A program made the translations under genes and the position numbers. From contig JANQFG010000105.1 of assembly GCA_028277985.1 (NCBI GenBank), positions 1 through 64,000 of the forward strand: a DNA stretch of 64,000 nucleotides, written 5' to 3'. The DNA is from a bacterium. GTDB taxonomy: Bacteria; Desulfobacterota; DSWW01. The notes beneath the pieces are model-generated. The model did not search any database and was not told the origin of the DNA. It saw only the letters and a program-made list of their open reading frames with translations. Positions 8,739-17,133 of the stretch are shown one piece after another (position 1 is the first letter of the stretch; each line of letters starts with the position of its first letter).

Positions 8739-9950
8739 CTATTTCGCGTCCGGTGGTTTCCCCTGCATGGCGAGCATGAGCTTCATCCCCAGGGGGGTAA
8801 CCGGCTTGAGGGCCCTGGAAAGAAGGCGCTTGAGAGCGCCCGGGTTCGGTGTGTTGGCCGCTGAAGGGAGCCGGTCGAGCCCGATTTCCTCCCGCATGTC
8901 GATGGTCATGAGATCGAGGGGTCCGTCCAGAGGGATGCCGGTGGAATCGGCGATCCGGTCCATCATGTTGAAGGTGGCGGCTACCCCTGACGCGTCCACG
9001 AGTTGTTCGGGCCCGAGTTTTTCGAGCATCTCCTGTCTGGCACGATCGAGGGCCCCTTCGTCTTCACCCATCACGGCTTCCGTGAACCGGAGCAGGGTCT
9101 CGCCCAGCGGAACCCCACCCCCCGCGGAACCATCTTCGGTGATTGCCGACAGATCGTAGGATTCACCGTCCAGCGTGCCGCTCTCCCGGAGCAGCATGGC
9201 GTGGGCCGTGGTTCAGTAGAAGCACCCGTTGAGTGCGGATACCTTTCCGGCGATGAGCTCCATCTGGGCCCTGCTGATCGACCGGTTCACACGGACATCG
9301 ATGACCTGATGGACGGGGACGTATTGGGCCACGAGGAGGCCCTTCATCCCGCGCACCTCGTCCGGAACCAGGCTGAGCGCGCGTCCCACATGGGGGTAGT
9401 CTCCTTCACGGTAGAGATCCGCCTCCGGTCCTTTCTCCTTGCCCTGGGCGATCATCGGCACCCAGGCGGCCTCCATCTTGGCGCTCTCGGGCCGGCGACG
9501 GGTGGGCTCTCCGTCTACCGGAGAAGGGAGAGGATGGGGGGGCACCCCGACTCCCCGGCAGAACACATCGATGGTGACCACCGTGATAATCACACCGATG
9601 ATCTCTACGTAGTGGGTGTCCTCGAGCCCGCCGGCAAGCAACTGTTCAAGCCAGTCCTTGCTGAGACGCCCCGGATCGGTCACCACGCGGTGGATCACGT
9701 CCACGGCCCCGTCGGGCAGCGCTCCCTGACTGTCATGGCTGCCCTGCACAGCATTTGGGGAAAGGGCCGCCTTGCGCTCCCGGCACAGCGAGCACCTCCT
9801 TGCGTTGCGGGCTTCCGCAGCAATGGCCACTCGTTCCGCCCCTGTCCACCACGTACCGGGCTCCCCGAGTCGCTGCCAGGCGCACTTGTGTGCCTCAACG
9901 ATATCGTCCCGCACCTCTACCGAGGCGGATGTGTAATCCACTACGCTCAT
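8739..9950 (-). CDS. AhpD-like alkylhydroperoxidase-related selenoprotein (TGA read as Sec)
   Basis: One 403-residue gene if the in-frame TGA at 9213-9215 is read as selenocysteine. The frame is otherwise open on both sides, and the reading across it gives C-F-Y-U-T-T-A-H-A-M, the CxxC...H site of AhpD/carboxymuconolactone decarboxylase-type peroxidases with the second Cys as Sec (C243, U246, H250). The N-terminal half carries a second CxxC (RCSLCRERKAALSP). Upstream of the site the helix R-x-Q-x-E-L-I-A-x-K-V-S-A-L-N is typical of the AhpD fold. A family annotated as alkylhydroperoxidase-related (seleno)protein is known. Likely role: thiol/selenol-dependent peroxide or disulfide chemistry in the cytoplasm. 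It has its own promoter with a palindromic operator. Confidence 0.85.
9177..9195 (-). promoter_or_regulatory. Candidate bacterial SECIS hairpin
   Basis: In the mRNA, starting 18 nt after the UGA, GCUGCUC pairs fully with GAGCGGC (7 bp with one G-U) around a five-base loop CGGGA. The loop begins 25 nt after the UGA and has a G in its second position. Both match the published bacterial SECIS pattern (apical loop roughly 16-37 nt from UGA with a G in the first two loop bases). Pairing was read by eye; no folding program was run. Confidence 0.6.
9213..9215 (-). other. In-frame TGA proposed as selenocysteine codon
   Basis: This TGA is the only stop inside a frame otherwise open from 9950 to 8739. 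It falls exactly where the second redox Cys of the AhpD CxxC motif is expected, and the resolving His is four codons later. A true stop would remove the catalytic His and about 157 downstream residues that look protein-coding. Confidence 0.83.
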
Positions 9951-9978
9951 AGGGACCCCCGTTTTCTGATTCCGTCGC

Positions 9979-10000
9979 TAGGACCAACCGGTTGGTCCTA
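9979..10000. promoter_or_regulatory. Perfect 22-bp palindromic operator
   Basis: TAGGACCAACC is followed directly by its exact reverse complement. The site starts 28 bp upstream of the selenoprotein ATG and abuts or overlaps the -10 box and predicted transcription start. Size and symmetry fit a TetR/AcrR-type operator. No regulator gene is adjacent; the two TetR genes in this window have different operator sequences. Confidence 0.75.
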
Positions 10001-10028
10001 ACCTACTCCTTCTCCTGCCCCGTGTCAA
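10000..10028 (-). promoter_or_regulatory. Sigma70-like promoter of the selenoprotein gene
   Basis: On the minus strand, TTGACA (10028-10023) is followed after 17 bp by TAGGTT (10005-10000). The last base of the -10 box overlaps the palindromic operator, so a bound repressor would block initiation. Confidence 0.7.
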
Positions 10029-10178
10029 GGAGTTCCTCGAAGTCTAACCAGCTGGATTTATTGGATTCTTTCCCGAAGGTAGCAGAAACGATTGGCTTCC
10101 CCCCCGGGGAGAGTATTCCGAGGCAACCCAAGACAAAGGAGACCTCCATGCGAGGCAGGAAACCGTTTATGGGTAACG

Positions 10179-11873
10179 CTACCCCTTCTTTCGTTTCTCT
10201 TCGAGTCCCCGGAGCTCGACCCGGCGTATCTTGCCGGACAGGGTCTTGGGTAGTTCTCCTACGAACTCGATTTCGCGCGGGTACTTGTAGGGTGCAGTCT
10301 CTGCCTTCACATGATTCTGGATCTCTCCCACGAGTTCCTCTGACGGGTTGTATCCGGGCGCCAGGATGACGAAGGCCTTGACGACCGAGCCCCGCAAGGG
10401 GTCAGGGGAACCAACCACTGCGCTTTCCGCCACGGCAGGGTGACTCTGAAGCGCACTCTCTACCTCAAAAGGGCCAATGCGGTATCCGGAAGAGTTGATC
10501 ACATCGTCCGCCCTCCCCACGAACCAGAAGTATCCCTCCTCGTCCACATAGCCCTTGTCGCCCGTATAGTACCAATCTCCCCGGAACGATTCGGCTGTCG
10601 CCTCCGGGTTTCGCCAATAGCCGGTGAAAAGGCCGACCGGAGGCTCGGGCTTGACCCGGATGGCGATGTGGCCCTCTTCTCCCGAGGGAAGGACATTGCC
10701 GTCGTCGTCGATGATCCGGACAGTGAAGCCGGGAGCCGGCCTGCCCATGGAGCCGTACTTGACCGGCATGCAGGGGTAGTTGGCGATGAAGTTGACCGTC
10801 TCGGTCTGTCCGAACCCGTCGTAGATCGTAACGCCCGTATGCTGTTTCCAGACCTTGATCACTTCCGGATTCAGGGGCTCGCCGGCAGAGCAGCAGTGGC
10901 GAAGCTCGCTGAAATCGTATCCTTTCAGGTCCTCGAGCACGAACATGCGATAGGCGGTCGGCGGAGCACACAGCGTTGTGATGCCGCATCTCTCGATCAA
11001 CTCCAGATGGGCTGTTGCATCGAACCTGCCGCTCGCATCGTGGACCATCACGGCCGCGCCGATCAGCCACTGCCCGAAGAGCTTGCCCCAGGCGGCCTTT
11101 GCCCATCCGGTGTCGGCCAGTGTCCAGTGAAGATCAGAGGGTTTCAGGTCGTGCCAGAATTTCGCGGTCACCAGATGCCCCAGACCGTAGGAGGCCTGTG
11201 TGTGCGGGACCATCTTCGGGAATTTGGTCGTCCCTGATGTGAAGTAGATGAGCATGATGTCGTCGGACCGGGTGGGCGCAACCGCGTCTCGCGGGAGGGT
11301 TCTCGACGCCTTTTCCATCAGCGATCGGTACGACATCCACCCGTCCGCCGGGCCATCCCCCTCGCCCTCCATGCTCACAAGGTGCGCGAGGCTGGGGCAC
11401 TGGTCGCGGATCGCCTCTACCGTAGACAGATGTTCTTGCCAGACGACCGCCCCCTTCGCATCGGCTTCATTGATCCTGTAGGCCACGTCCTTCGGTGTGA
11501 GTATGTTCGGGGCAGGCATGGGGATGACCCCGAGCTTGAAGCAGCCCAGCATCACCGCATACCAGTCAACGACCCGGGGCACCATCACGAACAGGCGATC
11601 CCCCTTTTCAAAGCCCAGGGCGATCAGCGCATTGGCGAACCGGGACGACAGGCACCTCAGGTCGAAGAAAGAGTATTTCCGGATGTCCCGGCCGGTCCTG
11701 TCCGCCCAGACCAGCGCGAGCTTGGAGCGGTCTTCGCTCCATCGATCGATCACATCGAATCCGTAGTTGAAGTGTTCCGGGACCTCGATCGCATACCTTT
11801 CGGTCACATCTTCATAGTCCCGCATGTTCGGGCCGTCCGGGTTGACCGGCATGTTGTCAAAGGATCGAATCAT
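10179..11873 (-). CDS. AMP-forming acyl-CoA synthetase (benzoate-CoA ligase / medium-chain ACSM-like)
   Basis: A 564-residue ANL-superfamily enzyme that activates a carboxylic acid to its CoA thioester through an acyl-adenylate. It has the P-loop YFTSGTTKFPKM, the A5 motif YDGFGQTETV, YYTGDKGYVDEEGYFWFVGR and the C-terminal catalytic Lys in LPKTLSGKIRR. Overall pattern is closest to benzoate/2-aminobenzoate-CoA ligases and medium-chain synthetases; the substrate cannot be read from the sequence. I chose the ATG at 11873 because GAGAGGA lies just upstream; the frame extends further but without support. An aromatic acid substrate would fit the anaerobic degradation genes elsewhere in the window. 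Confidence 0.9.
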   Translation of the reverse strand: MIRSFDNMPVNPDGPNMRDYEDVTERYAIEVPEHFNYGFDVIDRWSEDRSKLALVWADRTGRDIRKYSFFDLRCLSSRFANALIALGFEKGDRLFVMVPRVVDWYAVMLGCFKLGVIPMPAPNILTPKDVAYRINEADAKGAVVWQEHLSTVEAIRDQCPSLAHLVSMEGEGDGPADGWMSYRSLMEKASRTLPRDAVAPTRSDDIMLIYFTSGTTKFPKMVPHTQASYGLGHLVTAKFWHDLKPSDLHWTLADTGWAKAAWGKLFGQWLIGAAVMVHDASGRFDATAHLELIERCGITTLCAPPTAYRMFVLEDLKGYDFSELRHCCSAGEPLNPEVIKVWKQHTGVTIYDGFGQTETVNFIANYPCMPVKYGSMGRPAPGFTVRIIDDDGNVLPSGEEGHIAIRVKPEPPVGLFTGYWRNPEATAESFRGDWYYTGDKGYVDEEGYFWFVGRADDVINSSGYRIGPFEVESALQSHPAVAESAVVGSPDPLRGSVVKAFVILAPGYNPSEELVGEIQNHVKAETAPYKYPREIEFVGELPKTLSGKIRRVELRGLEEKRKKG

Positions 11874-12248
11874 GTCTGACTTCCTCTCTTGCTTGGAGTG
11901 CACGGACCCGGGAAACCTGATCCCGTTGCTCCGGCTCATACTATCCCATGAGAAGACGCATTCCCAGAGGAGAAACATTCCCAGGAGAAGAACCTGCCGA
12001 TTCCGGCTGAGCTCTGATAGCAGATTTGTGCAACCAAGACTGGAAGAGATTCATCCCCTTTGGACGAATCCGGGATAGATATACTTATGTACATTGCAGT
12101 TCGGTGTGCGCACGCGATACATCACAGAAAACCGGCCTAGATCGCAAGGAAGTCAAGATTCGACTTCAGGGACTTCAAGGAATAGAATACCCTAACTCCT
12201 GGCGGACTGCAGGCTCGGCTGCACGACGCCCCACGGCCCGGAAAGGAC
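11874..12248. other. 375-bp intergenic region between divergent genes
   Basis: Divergent promoter region for the acyl-CoA synthetase (minus) and the cytochrome b operon (plus). I see no convincing -35/-10 pair or strong palindrome. The only local structure is an imperfect direct repeat of CATTCCCAGAGGAGAA at about 11959-11992. No gene is supported here. Confidence 0.5.
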
Positions 12249-13619
12249 ATGACCGAACGCTCACCAGGACTCAGCCGCCGCATTTGGGCTTCGATCTTCA
12301 GCGATCCGATCTACCCACAAACGGATCGGGACCGCAAACGATTCACTCTCAAGTATCTTCTCCTGCATTTCCGCCCAACAACGGTTCCCGAGCCGACCCT
12401 GAGGTTCACCCTGACCTGGGGGCTGGGCGGAATGGCCGCCATCCTGGTTCTGCTGCAACTCGTGACCGGGATTCTGCTCAAGTTCGTCTACGTCCCCGTT
12501 CCGGCACAAGCCTATGCTTCCATCACTTCCCTTCAGGATCAGGTCCTGTTCGGTCCTTTCGTACGCAACGTCCACCATTGGAGCGCCAACTGCCTCGTTC
12601 TGGTTCTGTTCCTACACTTGCTCCGGGTCTTCTTCACAGGAGCAATCCATTCTCCACGCCAGTTCAACTGGGTCATCGGGTTAGGCCTGCTGCTTCTGGT
12701 GCTCGCGTCGAACTTCACCGGCTATCTGCTTCCCTGGGACCAGCTCGCATACTGGGGCACCACCATCTGCATCGGCATGCTGGAGTACGTCCCGGGCATC
12801 GGCTCCTGGGTCCAGAACATGATCCGGGGCGGCACCGAGATCGGACCGGATACGCTGCGCATCTTCTTTGCCACCCACACGACCGTTCTCCCCGTCCTGC
12901 TGGTTACCTTGATGGGTTTTCATTTCTGGAGGGTTCGGAAGGCTGGAGGCCTCGTCGTTCCGCGATCCGGGGAAGAGGACGCCACCGCACCACCCGAGCG
13001 GGTCCTCACTATGCCGGACCTGCTGATGCGCGAAACGGTTGTCGCGCTGATGCTGATTGCTGCCGTCTTCAGCCTCGCGGCCCTTGTGGATGCCCCCTTT
13101 GGCAACCCGGCCAACCCCGGGCTGAGCCCGAACCCAACCAAGGCCCCCTGGTACTTCGCGGGCCTCCAGGAAATGCTTCTCCATTTTCATCCTGCCTTCG
13201 CCGTCTTCGTCCTGCCCGCCCTTCTGCTCTCTGCATGTTTGCTTCTGCCTTACCTCGACTACGGAAGCGTCCCGAGCGGAATCTGGTTCGCTTCGCCCGG
13301 CGGCCGTCGCACGGCTGCCCTGGGCGCTGGGGCTGCGACGCTCTTCACGCCGGCCGTGATTCTGCTGGATGAGTACGTCATCGATTTCCCTGCCTGGCTC
13401 CCCGGCCTCCCGCTGGAAATCAGCAACGGCCTGATTCCGGCGGTCATCTTCCTGGCGGTCGTCTTCGCCTGGTTTGCGCTGATGAAAAGACGCTACTCGG
13501 CAACACGTTTCGAAGCGGTCCAATCCGTGTTCGTCTTTCTCGCGGTCTCCTTCGTCTTCCTTACCATGACCTGTGTCTGGTTCCGGGGCCAGGGAATGAA
13601 GCTCGTCTGGCCCTTGTAG
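12249..13619 (+). CDS. Cytochrome b of a bc1/b6f-type quinol oxidase complex
   Basis: A 456-residue membrane protein that oxidises quinol and carries two b hemes. The N-terminal four-helix part contains the heme His residues (NVHHWSANC...FLHLLRVF and FFATHTTVL...MGFHFW) and GYLLPWDQLAYWG. The C-terminal part corresponds to subunit IV, with NPTKAPWYFAGLQEML in place of PEWY at the quinol site. It is a fused b6-subunit IV type protein. The Rieske gene follows 29 bp downstream and an octaheme cytochrome after that, so the three form a quinol:cytochrome c oxidoreductase module with an unusual cytochrome. Order is cytochrome b first, the reverse of most bc1 operons. Confidence 0.94.
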   Translation: MTERSPGLSRRIWASIFSDPIYPQTDRDRKRFTLKYLLLHFRPTTVPEPTLRFTLTWGLGGMAAILVLLQLVTGILLKFVYVPVPAQAYASITSLQDQVLFGPFVRNVHHWSANCLVLVLFLHLLRVFFTGAIHSPRQFNWVIGLGLLLLVLASNFTGYLLPWDQLAYWGTTICIGMLEYVPGIGSWVQNMIRGGTEIGPDTLRIFFATHTTVLPVLLVTLMGFHFWRVRKAGGLVVPRSGEEDATAPPERVLTMPDLLMRETVVALMLIAAVFSLAALVDAPFGNPANPGLSPNPTKAPWYFAGLQEMLLHFHPAFAVFVLPALLLSACLLLPYLDYGSVPSGIWFASPGGRRTAALGAGAATLFTPAVILLDEYVIDFPAWLPGLPLEISNGLIPAVIFLAVVFAWFALMKRRYSATRFEAVQSVFVFLAVSFVFLTMTCVWFRGQGMKLVWPL

Positions 13620-13648
13620 GGCGGCCGAACCGAAAAAGGAACCTTGAA

Positions 13649-14170
13649 ATGGCCGAGCAACAGAACGACAAAGGCTCTGGGCCCGGGCAGTCGCGCCGCA
13701 GCCTTCTGAACAAGATCTGGGTCGGCCTCGGCCTGGTCGTCCTGGTCGAGCTCGTCTGGCTGGTCGTCTCTTTCCTGCGGCCGCGCAGACCATCGACGGA
13801 ACAGGACAACGAGAGTACCGTGGTCCTCGCGGGTTCGGCGGAAGGCTTTGACCGAAACTCGGTGACCGCCTTTCCCAGGGGGCAGTTCTATCTTGCACGC
13901 CTCGAGGACGGAGGCTTTCTGGCGATCTCGCGGAAATGTACACACCTCGGGTGCACCGTACCGTGGCTGGAAGAAGAAAAACGATTCGCCTGCCCCTGTC
14001 ACGGGTCGACCTTTGACATCACCGGGAACGTGATCCATGCGCCCGCTCCAAGGGCCCTGGACCTGTTTCCCGTAGCGATCGAGAACAATGTCGTCAAGGT
14101 GAACACCGTCAAGAGGATCAAGCGAAACGAATTCCAGGCATCGCAGGTCGCTTACGTAAAGGGCACATGA
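13649..14170 (+). CDS. Rieske iron-sulfur protein
   Basis: A 173-residue protein with an N-terminal membrane anchor (IWVGLGLVVLVELVWLVVSF) and a Rieske 2Fe-2S domain with both ligand boxes, CTHLGC and CPCHGSTFD. It takes one electron from quinol at cytochrome b and passes it to a c-type cytochrome. It lies between the cytochrome b gene and the octaheme cytochrome gene in one operon, with an AAAGGAACC ribosome site upstream. Confidence 0.95.
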   Translation: MAEQQNDKGSGPGQSRRSLLNKIWVGLGLVVLVELVWLVVSFLRPRRPSTEQDNESTVVLAGSAEGFDRNSVTAFPRGQFYLARLEDGGFLAISRKCTHLGCTVPWLEEEKRFACPCHGSTFDITGNVIHAPAPRALDLFPVAIENNVVKVNTVKRIKRNEFQASQVAYVKGT

Positions 14171-14180
14171 CGGATCTCAT

Positions 14181-16478
14181 ATGAAGAACTGGAAGATCGC
14201 CGGAATCATAGCGACCCTGGTCATCGGCCTTTCGTTGCCGCTCTACCTGGCAAGGGTCCACCTCCTGGGCAGGCCTTCGGCAACCCTGGAACCGTTCCCA
14301 TCTGCCACATTCGTAGGCAGTGAAGAATGCAAAGCATGCCACAAGCGCGAGTATGATCTGTGGAAGGATTCCCACCACGACCGGGCCATGGAGGTCGCCT
14401 CGGAAGAGACCGTGCTGGGGGATTTCAACGATCGAACCTTTGAGCACCACAACGTGGTCTCCCGGTTCTACCGAAAGGGCGGCAAGTTCTACGTGCACAC
14501 CCCGGGGCCGGATGCCGGGATGGGCGATTTCGAGGTGACCCACACCTTCGGCTGGTATCCGCTGCAACAGTACCTGGTGCCTTTTCCCGGAGGCCGTCTG
14601 CAGTGCCTCCCCCTTGCCTGGGACGTGGACAAGAAGAGATGGTATCACCTGTACCCGGACCCACCCATCGACCCCAAGGATTGGCTCTACTGGACGAATG
14701 CCGGCCAGAACTGGAACGGCATGTGCGCCGAGTGCCATTCCACGAACCTGAAGAAGAACTACGACGTGGACTCCGACTCGTATGAGACGACCTGGTCGGA
14801 CATCGACGTGGGATGCGAAGCCTGCCACGGCCCAGGATCGCGTCATGTGGGGTGGGCCGAGCTGCCGGACATGGCCCGTCCGCCCGTGAAGAACTTCGAG
14901 CTGGCCGTGCAGACCTCTGGGCTGACGTCCCGGAGCCTTGTGGAACTCTGCGCCCCGTGTCATTCCCGCCGCGCCGCCCTGGGAGACTACACCCATGCCG
15001 AGCCGGACCTGCTCGACAGCATGCTCCCCCAGACACTCAACGAAGGCCTCTATTTTGCCGACGGCCAGATCCTGGACGAGGTCTACGTCTACGGCTCGTT
15101 CACCCAGAGCAAGATGTATCACCGGGATGTGCGCTGCAGCGACTGCCACGAGGTTCACAGCGTTCGGCCCGTCCGGGAGGGAAACGACCTCTGTCTCCAA
15201 TGCCACCGCGCGCAGGTCTACGACACCCGGGAGCACCACTTTCACAAGCAGAAGGGCGAAAAGGGGGAGGCGATCAAGTCCCCCGACGGAACGGTTCTCT
15301 TTGAAGTCGGTAAAGGCGCCGACTGCGTTCAGTGCCACATGCCGGGTCGGGTCTACATGGGCATCGACTACCGGCCGGACCACAGCCTTCGCCTGCCGAG
15401 GCCCGACCTGAGCGTGAAGCTGGGCGTTCCGAACGCCTGCAACCGCTGCCATATCGACAAGACCGCAAAATGGTCGGACGAAGCGGTCACCAAATGGTAC
15501 GGCCCGGGACGCAGGCCCCACTACGGCGAGATCGTGGACAGGGGACGGAGGCAGGAACCGGAAACGCGGGACGAGCTCATCCGGCTCGCAGGCGACCCCT
15601 TGTACCCTGTCATCGTTCGTGCGACAGCACTCGCACTGCTGGGCGGCTATTCAGGGAAAGAGACCGCCGAAGCTTTCGAGCGAGCACTCATGGACGATGA
15701 GGCCTTGATTCGAAGGACGGCCCTCGACGGCATGACCGTGCACAATCCACAATCGGAACAGAGATGGGTCTCGCCTATGCTGTACGATCCGGTCAAGGCG
15801 GTGCGCATCGAAGCGGCCCGCCTGCTTGCCGAGGACCCTACCCTTCAGATCGCCACGGATCTCAAGAAGACCTATGAGGCTTCCCTCGAGGAGTTCAAGG
15901 CCGCCATGGAATACTCTGCCGACTTCGCCTTTGCCAGGTACAACCTGGCCAATCTGTACGTCGCGCTCGCTCAGCCGGACAAGGCGATCCGGTCCTTCCT
16001 GGCCGCCATCAAGATCGACGACCTCTTCTACCCGGCCAAGGTGAATCTGGCCATGCTTTACGACCGGAGGGGCGAGAAGAAGAAAGCGGAGATGCTGTTG
16101 CGGGAGGTGCTGGAAGCGAACCCGGAAATGCACGAGGTTGCCTATTCCCTGGGACTATTGCTGGCAGAGAAGAAGCGTTACGAGGAAGCAGCCGTACACC
16201 TTCGGAAGGCCGCCGACGGAATACCACGGCGTGCTCGCATCCACTACAACCTGGGGCTGCTGCTCCAGATTCTCGGCCGTGACGTCGAAGCGGAGAGGGA
16301 GCTGCTCGAAGCGCTGCGGATCGAGCCGGACAACCTGGACTTCCTCTACGCGGCCGCCGACCACTATCTCAAGAGGGGCAGGCTCACCGAAGCAAAAAGC
16401 ATGGCAGAGATAATGATCGCGAAACATCCCGAAAACCGCCTCGGTCACGACCTGCTCGGCTTCATCAACCGCCAATAG
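14181..16478 (+). CDS. Octaheme c-type cytochrome with HEAT-like and TPR repeats
   Basis: A 765-residue protein with an N-terminal membrane anchor/signal (residues 5-27) and eight CxxCH heme motifs within the first 430 residues: CKACH, CAECH, CEACH, CAPCH, CSDCH, CLQCH, CVQCH and CNRCH. The middle (about 455-575) reads like HEAT repeats. The C-terminal part (about 585-760) contains four or more TPR units (ARYNLANLYVALAQPDKAI and similar). It follows cytochrome b and Rieske genes by 10 bp, so it is likely the extracytoplasmic electron acceptor of that complex, with TPRs for docking a partner. The final acceptor is unknown. Confidence 0.92.
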   Translation: MKNWKIAGIIATLVIGLSLPLYLARVHLLGRPSATLEPFPSATFVGSEECKACHKREYDLWKDSHHDRAMEVASEETVLGDFNDRTFEHHNVVSRFYRKGGKFYVHTPGPDAGMGDFEVTHTFGWYPLQQYLVPFPGGRLQCLPLAWDVDKKRWYHLYPDPPIDPKDWLYWTNAGQNWNGMCAECHSTNLKKNYDVDSDSYETTWSDIDVGCEACHGPGSRHVGWAELPDMARPPVKNFELAVQTSGLTSRSLVELCAPCHSRRAALGDYTHAEPDLLDSMLPQTLNEGLYFADGQILDEVYVYGSFTQSKMYHRDVRCSDCHEVHSVRPVREGNDLCLQCHRAQVYDTREHHFHKQKGEKGEAIKSPDGTVLFEVGKGADCVQCHMPGRVYMGIDYRPDHSLRLPRPDLSVKLGVPNACNRCHIDKTAKWSDEAVTKWYGPGRRPHYGEIVDRGRRQEPETRDELIRLAGDPLYPVIVRATALALLGGYSGKETAEAFERALMDDEALIRRTALDGMTVHNPQSEQRWVSPMLYDPVKAVRIEAARLLAEDPTLQIATDLKKTYEASLEEFKAAMEYSADFAFARYNLANLYVALAQPDKAIRSFLAAIKIDDLFYPAKVNLAMLYDRRGEKKKAEMLLREVLEANPEMHEVAYSLGLLLAEKKRYEEAAVHLRKAADGIPRRARIHYNLGLLLQILGRDVEAERELLEALRIEPDNLDFLYAAADHYLKRGRLTEAKSMAEIMIAKHPENRLGHDLLGFINRQ

Positions 16479-16496
16479 CCTGCGATACCCATAGTC

Positions 16497-17129
16497 TCAC
16501 GCGGGTCCCCGCTGCGCCGTGCCGGGCCGCAGGAGGCCCCACATACGCACACCGTAACGAGGCTCCTGTCCTGCTTCGGCCAGGTTGAAGCCGTGACGGG
16601 CGTAGAAAGGCAGGTTCCCCTCCTTCTCCGTCTCCAGGTAGCATGCAACCTTCTCGCTGTCCGCCCTCTTCAGGATCGGTTGGATCAGCCGTCCGCCCAA
16701 CCCCTGCCCCTGATACGGATGATCCACTCCGAGCAACAGAAGGTACCAGTGAGGTTCGGGCACACAGCGATGACGTATGGGGTCTGTGTAGGTGGTAAAG
16801 GCCGTCAACCGGCGATAGGCACCGAACCCGATGCGCAGAGGAAGAGCGAACAGGCCGCTGCGAAGGATGTCTCCGGCCGAGGGGTGCGTATGTCCGGGCG
16901 GAAACCAGCACGCCACTCCCTCCACGGCAGGTGTCGTGTACACGTGGCCGTAATGCAGGCCATAGCACAACATCCTCTCCATGAACCAGGCAAGCCTTTT
17001 CGGCCGGTCCTCTTCGCCGGGCAGAAGCGTTGCGTAAAAGGGATCGTCGTGAAAGGCACGAGCAAGAACCTCCCCCGCCCTTTGCAGCCGCGAACGATCG
17101 AGCCGGACGATCCGATCAACGTCCCCCAC
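16497..17129 (-). CDS. GNAT-family N-acetyltransferase
   Basis: A 210-residue acetyltransferase-like protein. The acetyl-CoA-binding motif is GVDHPYQGQGLGGRLIQPIL, followed by ETEKEGNLPFYARHGF. GTG is the start codon at 17129. It is the third gene of a minus-strand operon, 4 bp after the beta-RFAP synthase-like gene. The substrate is unknown. It converges with the octaheme cytochrome gene with only 18 bp between the stops. Confidence 0.85.
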   Translation of the reverse strand: MGDVDRIVRLDRSRLQRAGEVLARAFHDDPFYATLLPGEEDRPKRLAWFMERMLCYGLHYGHVYTTPAVEGVACWFPPGHTHPSAGDILRSGLFALPLRIGFGAYRRLTAFTTYTDPIRHRCVPEPHWYLLLLGVDHPYQGQGLGGRLIQPILKRADSEKVACYLETEKEGNLPFYARHGFNLAEAGQEPRYGVRMWGLLRPGTAQRGPA

Positions 17130-17133
17130 CCCT

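Noticed and set aside
9213..9950. A separate short gene ending at the TGA, with a second gene starting at 9197
   Set aside because: The split cuts the AhpD active site between CFY and the resolving His, and both halves are in the same frame with 5 sense codons between the TGA and the next ATG.
14118..15521. A 467-codon open frame on the minus strand under the octaheme cytochrome
   Set aside because: It is an antisense shadow of a GC-rich gene with eight clear CxxCH motifs. The translation has no recognisable domain.
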